DNA of 64,000 nt from Hysterangium stoloniferum (lineage: Eukaryota > Basidiomycota > Agaricomycetes > Hysterangiales > Hysterangiaceae): contig WHVD01000008.1 in assembly GCA_015178975.1 (NCBI GenBank), positions 558,001 through 622,000 of the forward strand. The letters are read 5' to 3'. A model generated the notes under the pieces. The model saw only the letters and a list, made by a program, of their open reading frames with translations, searched no databases and was not told the DNA's origin. Every line of letters starts with the position of its first letter. Position 1 is the stretch's first letter. Positions 55,031 to 64,000 of this stretch are shown here, piece by piece. The translations under genes and the position numbers were made by a program.

Positions 55031-55518
55031 TGATGATGGTGATGAAGTGGGACTTGGTGACATTAGAAATTATTTAAAGTGGAGATTACTTACCATGTAG
55101 CGGAGCTCCAACTTCGCCTGAAGGTCTCAGACCATCTAACCCAGATCCTAATATACCATACATGTAGCCCCATACCCATTTCATTCTTTGGCTGTGCCAT
55201 TGGCTGAATCTTCACATTCATTCGCAATGTCCACATCATGTAATGCAGATTCTATCAGTCTATCTTGGGGTAGGTACCCCTCCATCTACTTTTTGCATCC
55301 TATGCCCATTGAGTAATTGTCCACTAAAATTCATGAATCTGAGCTGCTGCTCTTCAAACCTGATCCTGGACACATGCCCCTTGACAGTCTTCGACAGTCC
55401 ACTTCAGTTCATTACTGCTACAATTAGCACTGCTATAACATGGAATAGACGAGGATCAATGGATAAAAGTTACAGTCTTTGACTGTTCGCTTGAATTCAT
55501 TACTGCTACCATTAGCAC
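55031..55518 (+). repeat. Dispersed unknown repeat, copy 2 (empty sites)
   Basis: Homologous to 279-1545 without the 189-bp and 522-bp insertions, so it documents both empty target sites (TTTCA at ~55181 and GAGTAATTGTCC at ~55311). Confidence 0.75.
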
Positions 55519-55721
55519 CGAGCCGATACACCACCAAATCCATGCTGGACACACTTTTCCCTTGACGGTCGTCGGCTGTCTGCCTTTCGCTTATTATTCA
55601 AAACTACAGGAGCAGTCCAAAAACCAATGATCATGATTGAAGGGTAAGCATCCTTTGTCTTTACCCTCCATTCCTTTCTTTATAATACATCTTCTCAGAC
55701 ATGTCAGCTGCGTATCAAACA

Positions 55722-56276
55722 AGAGAGGGTGCAATGGCTAAGTGGCATATGTCATCAATCATGGTCTCGTGTTATGCTGACTGCCTGTTCAGATCGTGAG
55801 TTAAAATCCCACAAAGCCACCAGGGAGTTTTAGTGGGTTTGCACTTGGCGTTGGTGGATTGGGTCTGGTGGCACTGCAGACATCCAGTCCCACCTCCACA
55901 TCCTCTCTGAGTGCCCCCTCTATGAGGAGCACCGACACACCCTCCTCTCTGCCTCCCAAGACCTATCACCCGCCATCATCCTCGGCACCCACAAAGGCCT
56001 TGAAGCCCTGGCTGAATTTATTGCCGCCTCCAATGCCTTCCGTAAGACATCAGCACCACCTCCCCCCCTCGCAACTTCATCAGTTCTCTCCACCCCAGGC
56101 TCTTTCTGTATCCTCCCTGCCTTCCCCCATCCTTCTCTCGACCCTCCTGCCCCCCCCAACCCGCTACTTCTATACCTTTCTCCCCTCTACCTACCTTTAG
56201 GGCTCCTTTTCCCCTAACTGCCATGTATCTTAGTTATGTGATGCGGTATATAAATGTACTAAATAAAAAAAAGATG
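55722..56276 (+). mobile_element. tRNA-headed SINE with LINE-derived tail
   Basis: The head resembles a Ser/Leu tRNA: TGGCTAAGTGG (A box) and GTGAGTTAAAATCCCAC (B box) ~65 nt apart. The body (~55880-56060) still encodes the C-terminus of a Tad-like LINE ORF2: SHLHILSECPLYEEHRHTLL and LGTHKGLEALAEFIAAS. It ends in AATAAAAAAAA at ~56275. A tRNA promoter fused to the 3' end of a LINE is the classical SINE design. 55519-55721 shows nothing certain. Confidence 0.7.
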
Positions 56277-56340
56277 GAGGCACATAATATATGTCCTTGA
56301 CAATGCTCAGTCTTTGACTGTGTGCATCTGTAGATATTTT

Positions 56341-56684
56341 GATTGGTCTGCTTTTCATGGTCTAGACCTGCGTGAACATCCTTTGTACCATTTTGTATGT
56401 ATATACTTACATACCTTATGCATGCTGATGAGTCCTGAACTTCTACCTTAGACCTGTACTTGAGCGCTCTTATATATCAAATATACATTATTTGCCATTT
56501 TCTTCTTACTCCAGCTTGGCAGCCCTTGAAATCGGTATGTTGCCTTAAATTACATGAATTGTACTTGAAGTAAAAAGTTTCAAGTGCATTTCAAGTGCGA
56601 AATGGTGGCTTATTCACCTTATTTACCTTAAATATGATTAAGTGCAATAAGGGAGATCAAGTACCGAAAACATTTTCCTGATGT
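56341..56684 (-). repeat. ACATCAGG-terminus repeat, copy 2 (inverted)
   Basis: Reverse complement of 1546-1884; terminus CATTTTCCTGATGT at 56671-56684. Confidence 0.65.
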
Positions 56685-56747
56685 ACTCAGACAAACGGAA
56701 AGTTATACGGTCTAAGAACAGCGCCACCGAAAACTTAACAGGAGGTA

Positions 56748-57292
56748 CTCAAGTGAGACGGCCTATAAATGGATAGAACCAGAAGGGTAGACTCCGAAGC
56801 AAATTGTGAAAACACATTGTGCGTGTTAATATATCTCTTGATTTGCAGTTTTATTGATAGGTTGACTCGGTATTGCAATCTACAGTTATCAAAATCGCCT
56901 TCATACGTTCTTCATTGTTATCTCGTGGCAGCCCGTTCCTATAGACAATGCTGCACGCCGACTCTCGACGCACGCGAGATTCTGGAACTCTTTGTCTCAC
57001 TTTTTCAACATATGGTTGGGCTTGACCCGTCTTTAGTGGTACTCCGGCTTGATCCAGAATTCAAGTTACAACATGCCATCTTAACCGTATGTACTATTAT
57101 TATATTGTGCCAAATCGCATTCATTCGTACATCACTATGCCTACAGGAGTTTGCCACAACGCCTGAGATGGAGGAGAATTCAATCACTGTCGAACTCCCG
57201 GATGATGTAGTGGCATCGTTAAAGGTATTTATTATAAACCGACACTGGAACAACTCAACCACGGCATGATACTAATATTATTAAATCCAGGA
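56748..57292 (+). pseudogene. 5' part of the unknown right-end gene family, duplicated and broken
   Basis: Near-identical to 60503-61053, exon for exon: RYSSETAYKW.EPEG (the codon after EPEG is TAG here and TGG in the other copy), an intron, DRLTRYCNLQLSKSPSYVL, VVLRLDPEFKLQHAILTVC, an intron, EFATTPEMEENSITVELPDD and an intron. Homology ends exactly at the next acceptor (GAACCT, 57291-57296), after which hydrolase sequence follows. Confidence 0.65.
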
Positions 57293-57880
57293 ACCTGGGT
57301 TCGAGCCAGAGTCAACCAGTAAGACCCCAAGTTGGTCTCAAGGAGCTCGCTCCAGGAGATTCACCAGTCGTCGAGTAAGCCACAGTCCAGACGCTCGCGC
57401 TGATGAACTGCAATGACTGGCCGATTTATAGCATTGTCACCATCCATGGCTTGGATGGTGATCGAGAACTCTCTTGGACCGCGCATGATGGTGTGCTATG
57501 GCTCAAGGACTTGCTGCCAGCAGATATCCCAGATGCAAGGATCTTTACATATGGCTATGACGCAGCTACATCGGAAGGGCCACAATTGTCTAAATTGACA
57601 ATTCACGATCACGCTGAACAGCTGATTAATAAGGTTGTAAAGGAAAGGGAATCGGATAATACATCGGTACGCATGCGTCCAAACAGAGTTTCTTTCCACT
57701 CCTTAGTGTTTTGTGATACTAGAGTCGCCCTATAATATTTATAGCATATGGCATGGGCGGGATCGTCTGGAAGTTCGTAAGTACCTTTACAACTCGTATA
57801 TTTCCGGACAGAATATGATGAGTTTCCCCTTTGCAGGCCTTGACACTGGCACACAGGTTCAATGAAGACCATCTTGAGCG
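57293..57880 (+). pseudogene. SesB-like hydrolase fragment fused to the preceding duplicate
   Basis: EPESTSKTPSWSQGARSRRF leader, then IVTIHGLDGDRELSWTAHDG, LPADIPDARIFTYGYDAAT, an intron, and RPIIFIAYGMGGIVWKF, where the H-S of the AHS motif became Y-G. Sequence is truncated at ~57880. 57881-58630 holds no gene I can identify. Confidence 0.7.
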
Positions 57881-58630
57881 ATGGTTAATTCCTTCTTGCC
57901 GTCCCTGTTGTGATTGTTTAGAGTGATCCGTACAATCTTCCAAGTCAGGAGAGGTTACACCCCCTGGCTGATACGCACCGCATTCAATGCAATCATTAAT
58001 TTATGGTCGTGCAACCACGCGGCACTGACATGCGGTGAATATCCGGTTGGATAAGACGGGCGCTGCAAGTGAAATGAATTTCACAAGATTTGATGATAGG
58101 GTCTTTTGGTTGCGCGCTATATAAGCCATCTACACAATGTGCACAATAGTATTTTATTAGTATCCACCTACACAGATGTCAAATATCCCAGGGAAGCATA
58201 CTCTTTTCAAAATCACTTTATTTTTATAAGTAACAAAATGAAATAGAATGGGAGCCACACAACACACCAAATAATCACTCACCAAGGCATGCTTCCTTTG
58301 ATTTTTCCAAAGTCAGATTTTCGCAAATAACGATCAACACTCTCAGATTAGTTTATGTTTGAGGAAGGTCCGTATATACCTCTACTATTAACCACGTCTG
58401 CATACAGCTACACACGTTTAGGAAAGCCAGCCTTCTACGAAATAAGCATAAAATGACAACATGGTTTTGGTGTGCTACATCTCCGTGATCCGTGTCTTTT
58501 AGGGCTACACGCATGATCCATTCCACTCCACCTAAGTCATAGGATCTTCCACCTCGTCAACGGGCTGCTGTATGGTTTGCACCAAGGTTGCTTTTCCTAT
58601 GACTTCTTCACGTGTAGTGATTGAGTCTGA

Positions 58631-59745
58631 CTAATTACTCTGGTGACCTATGATCTCGTTCAGTGATCTCAAGACCGTGTGGTAGTCATCGTCGTCTTCT
58701 CTGGAATCGAACTTCCCTAAATATGCGTGACTTTTATTTAACCCTATCGGTTTAGCGTCGGCAGCGCCTTGTAAGACCGCTGAGGCCGAGGGTACAATCT
58801 GGATCCCCAGTTCTTAGTAATATCGGGAGCGCCACGTTATGCCAATGACATACCATTTGCTCTCGAGCACAACCAGAAATAGGAGTGCCTAACAGTTCAA
58901 ATAAATAATAGGTTTTAAATTTCCTACTAATGGGCAGATATTGCACTATTTGTCGCTGCAACATTTCCGAGTTACTTTCCAAATGTTGCGCTACCTTGTT
59001 ATTTATCTTTGAAGTACGAATTGAGTTGACATTGGCCCCCAGGTGGATATGTTTCGTCCCCTGGTTAGGCGTCCCTAAGAAAATGATGCCCTTTGTGTTC
59101 TCATATATTGTTCTATGGTCGGCTAGGTGGTTCTGGTTGCAACCGCTGGAATGGATGAGTGCCTGTTGAATGAATCATCAACACAGGTTTGTCTAGACAT
59201 CGACCAGTTGAACTGTACAGATTTTAGAACGATTCCCCCAAGGTTATGAGCAACAAATATAATCGGGCGATCCTATAATCCTATTATGGAGACGTTGGGA
59301 TCCGATGGCAAGATCACGTACGATGGTGTGTGTTCTCTTCCTGTAGAGGACAAGTTTCACCACGAAATCTCGTGCATGACCATTGAGTGTCTGCTCTGAC
59401 AGTTGTTTCCTACCATGCACATATGCATCGTAGCCATAACTGAGGATTCTTGCCGGCACCATGTCTTGTGGTAGGAAGTCACGGAGCCATAGACTTCCGT
59501 TGTCTGCAGTCCACGATTCTTTTGGATCGCCGTTTAGACCATGGATGGCGACAATGCTGGCAATGCCATATTATAATCATGGTGAGTAAATACGGATGAA
59601 GTATCACATACTCAAAAGACGCGGCATCGCAGAGAAAAAGTTCTTTGACACCTAACTCAAGGCTTTTGGGTCTAGTAGCTGCTTTAGCCTCACCGGTGGA
59701 ACGATTTGTACACCGATTGAGCATTCTATTTTCGTAAATGACCAA
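58631..59745 (-). CDS. SesB-like alpha/beta hydrolase, single domain, Ser replaced by Asn
   Basis: Paralogue of the first domain at 46819. Exon 1 (KSLELGVKELFLCDAASF), intron ~59575-59625, IVAIHGLNGDPKESW, SLWLRDFLPQDMVPARILSY, GYDAYVHGRK, intron, RPIIFVAHNLGGIVLKSV (Asn in place of nucleophile Ser), intron, then a long exon with SEMLQRQIVQYLPISRKFKT, an intron (~58800-58850) and KPIGLNKSHAYLGKFDSRED, stop TAG at 58631. Apart from the Ser, no stop or frameshift was seen, so it may be expressed as a catalytically silent protein. 59746-60500 lacks a clear gene. Confidence 0.6.
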
Positions 59746-60502
59746 GGGTTAAGTTGGGAAATACAGAAGAGTTAGCTAGTCTTAGGGCTGTCCTGCCTCG
59801 AGTTTAAGTGAAGGTGGCAGAGAGGTGCAGAAAACAGGCTGTGCACGCCTGGGTAGCGCCAGGCGAATGGTCTCCACGGGCGCTTCCTTTCTACCTTCCA
59901 CGAGCTCTAATCGCACTTGCCCAACAAACTACGCAATTTTGTAAATTTAAAGGGTTCTAGTGCCGTAGTGAAAATATTGGCCATGTTCAAGTTGATTTGC
60001 GTGTTGAAGTACCGCAGAGTAAAATTGCCAGCATGGAGCGTTCCCGAAAAGAAAAATCTTGGTGCTGATATGTTTGACAGGAAATCTCAAGAGAGGATCT
60101 TCAAATAAATCAATTGTGGGATTGTTGTCGCAAAATATCATCAATATTCAATTTGTAGGCTTTACCATGTGGTGGTGCCAGCCGAATGCCCGACAACAAC
60201 TAATAAAAGACAAATTAATGACAAGAAAAACACATAGAGCCCTCACATACAAAAAATCGTTGTTTTTTACTCTCCCTGATTCTGCCATTCGATGGCCCAA
60301 GCCTCGTGAATGGCATCAGGTCCAGCTGAGATTTTGATTAGACGCCGTCACAATTGTCCGTCACGTGAATGTCAATTTTCAACTTGGATGTCGAGGTTTT
60401 GGCCGTGTCCGAACGGAATAGCGCGCACTTGCACATACCTTGGAAAAGCTCACCCGACGACAAGTAGGCATATTATACCAGGGATTGGGTTAGGATGGCG
60501 GA

Positions 60503-61620
60503 GGTACTCAAGTGAGACGGCCTATAAGTGGGCAGAACCAGAAGGGTGGACTCCGAAGCAAATTGTGAAAACACATTGTGCGTGTTAATATATATCTTTA
60601 TTCGCAGTTTTATTGATAGGTTGAATCGGTATTGCGATCTACAGTTATCAAAATCGCATTCGTATGTTCTTCATTGTCATCTCGTAGCAGCCCGTTCCAT
60701 AATTCCGCACGCAGACTCTCGACGCACGCGAGATTCTGGAACCCTTTGTTTCACTTCTTCAACATATCGCTCCGGAGGTTGGGTTTGATCCGTCTTTAGT
60801 GGTACCACGGCTTGATCCAGAATTCAAGTTACAACATGTCATCTTAACCGTATGTATTATTATATTGTGCCAAATCGCATTCACTCGTACATCACTATGC
60901 CTGCAGGAGTTTGCAACTACGCCTGAGATGGAGGAGAATTCAATCACTGTGGAACTCCTGGATGAGGTAGTGTCATCGTTGAAGGTGTTTATTTTAAACC
61001 GACACTGGAACACCTCAACCACAGCATGATACTAATATTATTAAATCCAGGAACCTATTCGTGCCCTACGCGGCGGCGAAACCGGACCCATAAACATCCC
61101 ATTCGGTGCCTTAAGACCCATAATGCACGTTAGACGAAGGGAGTACAACCCACATTCTACGCTAGTTCTCTGCCTCCAGCCAGCGGCAGGCCCCGCCAAT
61201 GACATGCTCCACGATATCACCGGTGATTTCCAGAATCCCATATATATATGTTCATGCCATTCTCATGTTGTCATTCCTTCACCTCCAGACCTCATCCACG
61301 CCCGTTTCCTCCGTAAAGGCATCATCTCCGACAACGGCCGGCGCTTCTTCCCCCCCAGTCTAACCATGTCTGTCATACGAGGTAAAACGGCCGTAGCAGG
61401 CGTCGTTAAAGAGACCACGTTTGATCTCGTGAAACTTTACAACCATCCTGCACTGGATATTTATAGGAAACCGAAGGCACCGACTCCGTTGGAAGAACAT
61501 ATACATCAGATGCCGTTAGAGTTAGATCTGGGGAGTGTTCAGCTGCAGGGGCTGGTTCTTGAAAAGATGATAAGGAAGGGGGAGATGAGGCCGAATCCGG
61601 CGTGGCACTGGCCCTTTTAG
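60503..61620 (+). CDS. Unknown protein family X, copy 1
   Basis: Exons: RYSSETAYKWAEPEGWTPKQ; DRLNRYCDLQLSKSHSYVLH; DPEFKLQHVILTVC; EFATTPEMEENSITVELLDE; then a long last exon EPIRALRGGETGPINIPFGA..., HSTLVLCLQPAAGPANDML, NGRRFFPPSLTMSVI, LELDLGSVQLQGLVLEKM, stop at 61620. Homologous to the two minus-strand copies that follow. The 5' end may extend upstream of 60503 (GIGLGWR precedes). Start codon not fixed. I recognise no known domain. 61621-62083 shows no further gene. Confidence 0.5.
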
Positions 61621-62083
61621 GCTCGAAAAGACTGGGCTACTTGGGACACGGATTGCGATTATATGAATCTGATGTACTAGAGTGTTTTTATTCAATTGTC
61701 CCTGCAGGCCGAGATTGTCTGACATTTCAGAAGGGTTTACCCAAAATATTTTATCAACTTGTTGCTAAAGCCGCGTTTGTTTGATACCTTGCCTTTTAGG
61801 CCCACCGAGGTAGCACGTCGATTTCAACGCTGTTTTTATTTTATTTTTTATGTGGAGTGTTTGAGGACTTGAAAAGGGATTAGTGGAGGTGTCTTTGAGT
61901 GTGTCGGAGTGATAGAAAGCGAATAGGGTTCAAAATGGAATCCAAAAAGCTCTCTTTATTAAGGGGATTCGCATGGAGCTTGCTTTACGCCTCCTATGGG
62001 ATTATCGTCATTTTCCCACCCAAAACAGCAGTTTAAAGCATTATTGTTGCAGCCCTGGGCCCAAATAAAACGACTTGTCAACA

Positions 62084-62970
62084 CTAAAACTTCAGCGTAG
62101 CATCTATCACCGTTTCCCCCCTCGGCGTCACCTTCTCCAACCTCAACTCAGGTAACATAACCGTCCCCAACGCTATCTGTACTCCAGATTCGAACTCGCT
62201 GGTTTTGAAAGGCATCCCCGCACGAAATCGCGCCTTCAGTTCCGTGAGCGCATACAGCTTTGTCAAATCGGCGGGAACTGGAAACCCATAGTCATCTCTA
62301 GGCGCGCGGCGAACGTTGATGAGGCTAACGTGGGGTTTTGGCGGATAGCGATTGGGGAGATGGAGGATTTTCTTGTTGCGGAGGGTGGTGTATATTGTGG
62401 CTGTATGAAGGAGAGGGGAGCGAGGGAATCAGAATCGGAACGGATGCAGAGACATAGAGTAGCGTGTACATATGACGGATGATAAAAATTGCTCTTGTTC
62501 CGGAGAAGGTCCTAGATGAAGGACATGCGTCCGTTTTGGATTGTACCTGTGCTGTAGAGGGTGACGCGGCCGCAATATTCCAAAAGGGATTTTCAACGGT
62601 CCTTCTTGACCGTGTCGTAGAGCTTTTATGGGTTCCTAGGGGGGTATGTTACTTAGTACAACAAACTCATATGGCACAGAGAGACGGACTCTCAGCTGGT
62701 TCATCGCTTCTTGCACCTGTTCCGCCTCTAGCGCATGTATCCCATCCTGTAGGAATGTTGGAGCTTGCTTATCGCCAAAAGTCAGACATAAATTACAGAA
62801 AAAAATATTATAAAGCCTGACGCCATACCTTTACTACAACATTTCCAACCTTCACGGATACCTCGTCCATGAGGCTAATTGCTGCGGGTGAGGGCAAGTG
62901 GAAAACAGCCGCGTTTTCGGTTAGGTAGGACAGCAGTGCTGCGAGGTCATCTGACACCTAACGAACTGAT
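62084..62970 (-). CDS. Unknown protein family X, copy 2
   Basis: Exons in order: DLAALLSYLTENAAVFHLPS...VGNVVVK (to ~62838); DGIHALEAEQVQEAMNQLRV (to ~62680); EPIKALRHGQEGPLKIPFGI, KRTHVLHLGPSPEQEQFL (to ~62475); ATIYTTLRNKKILHLPNRY, PHVSLINVRRAPRDDYG, LTELKARFRAGMPFKTSEFE, ALGTVMLPELRLEKVTPRGE, stop 62084. EPI(K/R)ALR-G-(P)-I-PFG-LRP is shared with copy 1. Introns have good GT/AG ends. The first exon is probably further upstream and not identified. Confidence 0.5.
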
Positions 62971-63478
62971 TACTGCGCAAATACTGACTGCGGGAACATG
63001 AACGCGAACAAGTGGCATAGTGAGAACTGACACCATCATGAGTTACTCAAACAGACTGAACACAGAGCTTGAAACGAACTATGGGTTCGTCTAACCGAGG
63101 GCCAAGACGTTATTACGTTTGTATAAGCGCATCTAACAAAATCAAGACGGTCTGGTTGTCGTGCAGCGTATCGTTTCAGCCTTACGACCTCTCGACGGCA
63201 TATTGACAACATTTTGTTCACGCTGCGTCACGCTGGTCACACCGCCGACATCTAACCTTGGAGTTCGTCAGTGCAAGTGAGATAACTCATTCCACGCCTT
63301 TAGGGAGGTGAGTGGAGGCTGTATAAAATCGACATATCCGGCACACCACTCTAATGGTGTAGTTCTGATCACATTTCTGGGGAATATGTGATTGAATACG
63401 CTTGTCTCTGATAGTACATGGGTTTTTGAGAACAAAAAATCTCTTAGTAACAACCACTAAAATTCTAGATGGAAATCT

Positions 63479-64000
63479 CTAGAATAGTACTTCCCCTTCC
63501 ACGCTCCTTCTCCCCCCTATCACGGTCGCTCCTTTGAGCAATTGTATGCCCGGTACCGAGATCTCTCCCAAATCCAACTGAATAGAGTCGTCTGATCGCT
63601 TGAGCCCCAAGTCCTTCAGTCCCTCCAACGCAAATATTTTCTCGCTGTCAAAGAATTTTAGCAGGCCACCTTTCAACTCTTCGCGTGTGGGGGATGCAGT
63701 GACCGCAAAGATGTTCGACATTCGTTGGGCATTTAATGAGGGGTTTTCAAAGGCCCAGTAAAGCCTCATAGGAGGAACGCCTGCTTCAAACAGGGTATTG
63801 GTGATCAATTCTGAGGTGGGTTAGTCATCTCTACGAGCTATGTAATGATTGGACGACTGAGAAGGAGCGTACCGAGGATTGTACTGAACTCATCCGTCTC
63901 TGGTCCAGGCAACGGCCTCACAGAGAGAAACATTGACATTTCCTCCTTCTCCTTGGATTGGATACTGACCAACTTTCCAAGTGGTATTCGAAGAGGCCCG
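63479..64000 (-). CDS. Unknown protein family X, copy 3 (partial, runs off the window)
   Basis: Enters at the window edge: GPLRIPLGKLVSIQSKEKEE, MFLSVRPLPGPETDEFSTI, intron ~63812-63871, LITNTLFEAGVPPMRLYWAF, GLKRSDDSIQLDLGEISVPG, stop 63479. The same end pattern (LDLG-x-[VI]-x-[VL]-x-G-[IL]-x-L) closes all three copies. 62971-63478 shows no gene. Confidence 0.5.

Noticed and set aside
62084-62640. 2H phosphoesterase (ASCC1/AKAP7-like) for family X because of THVLHL and PHVSL
   Set aside because: The His residues are absent from the homologous positions in copies 1 and 3 and the spacing is short for the two H-x-T/S motifs.

Overview
The window looks like a transposon-choked chromosome arm of a filamentous ascomycete. 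Genes are cut by ~45-60 nt GT...CTRAC...AG introns, the elements are fungal chromodomain Ty3/gypsy, Tc1/mariner and Tad-like LINE relatives, and the host genes are fungal families (DUF2235 hydrolase, SesB-type alpha/beta hydrolases, HEAT-repeat exons). A repeat-rich Pezizomycete (truffle-like) is my guess, not something the sequence proves. Bacterial operons, Shine-Dalgarno sites and CRISPR are absent.

Layout. 1-2346: dispersed repeat with three small insertions. 2347-20115: one minus-strand Ty3/gypsy element (A1, 2352-20110, target duplication GTGTC) opened by later insertions: a plus-strand element of a second family (B1, 6005-14795), four LTR-like or unclassified inserts and a 672-bp AT-rich element. 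20458-25909: a solo LTR of the B family (target duplication ACTCC) holding a solo LTR-A, which holds a solo LTR-C, followed by two Tc1/mariner elements and a small LTR. 25.9-32.5 kb: further LTR relics, a decayed tandem exon-intron array of HEAT repeats and a reverse-transcriptase fragment. 32533-40861: a complete but inactivated Ty3/gypsy element (A2, target duplication CACCC) inserted into that RT fragment. 40.9-64 kb: fewer transposons and more host-like spliced genes: a DUF2235 hydrolase (minus), a tandem-domain SesB-like hydrolase, three further hydrolase copies or relics, and a four-copy family of unknown function at the right end, broken up by a MITE, a tRNA-headed SINE with a LINE tail and more HEAT exons.

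Most notable: all three Ty3/gypsy copies, from two LTR families, carry an extra spliced gene between integrase and the 3' LTR on the OPPOSITE strand. It has its own TATA box and upstream TCACATGA site and encodes a coiled-coil region followed by a Zn(II)2Cys6-type cysteine cluster. The elements appear to self-prime reverse transcription: the 11 nt next to the 5' LTR are perfectly complementary to an 11-nt word just downstream of the LTR TATA box, and the pairing is kept by different bases in the two families. LTR pairs differ almost only by transitions, typically CA in one LTR opposite TG in the other, which points to decay of methylated CpG. No retroelement ORF here is intact; the best-preserved candidate host genes are the second hydrolase domain at 48-49 kb, the DUF2235 gene and the unknown family at 60-64 kb.
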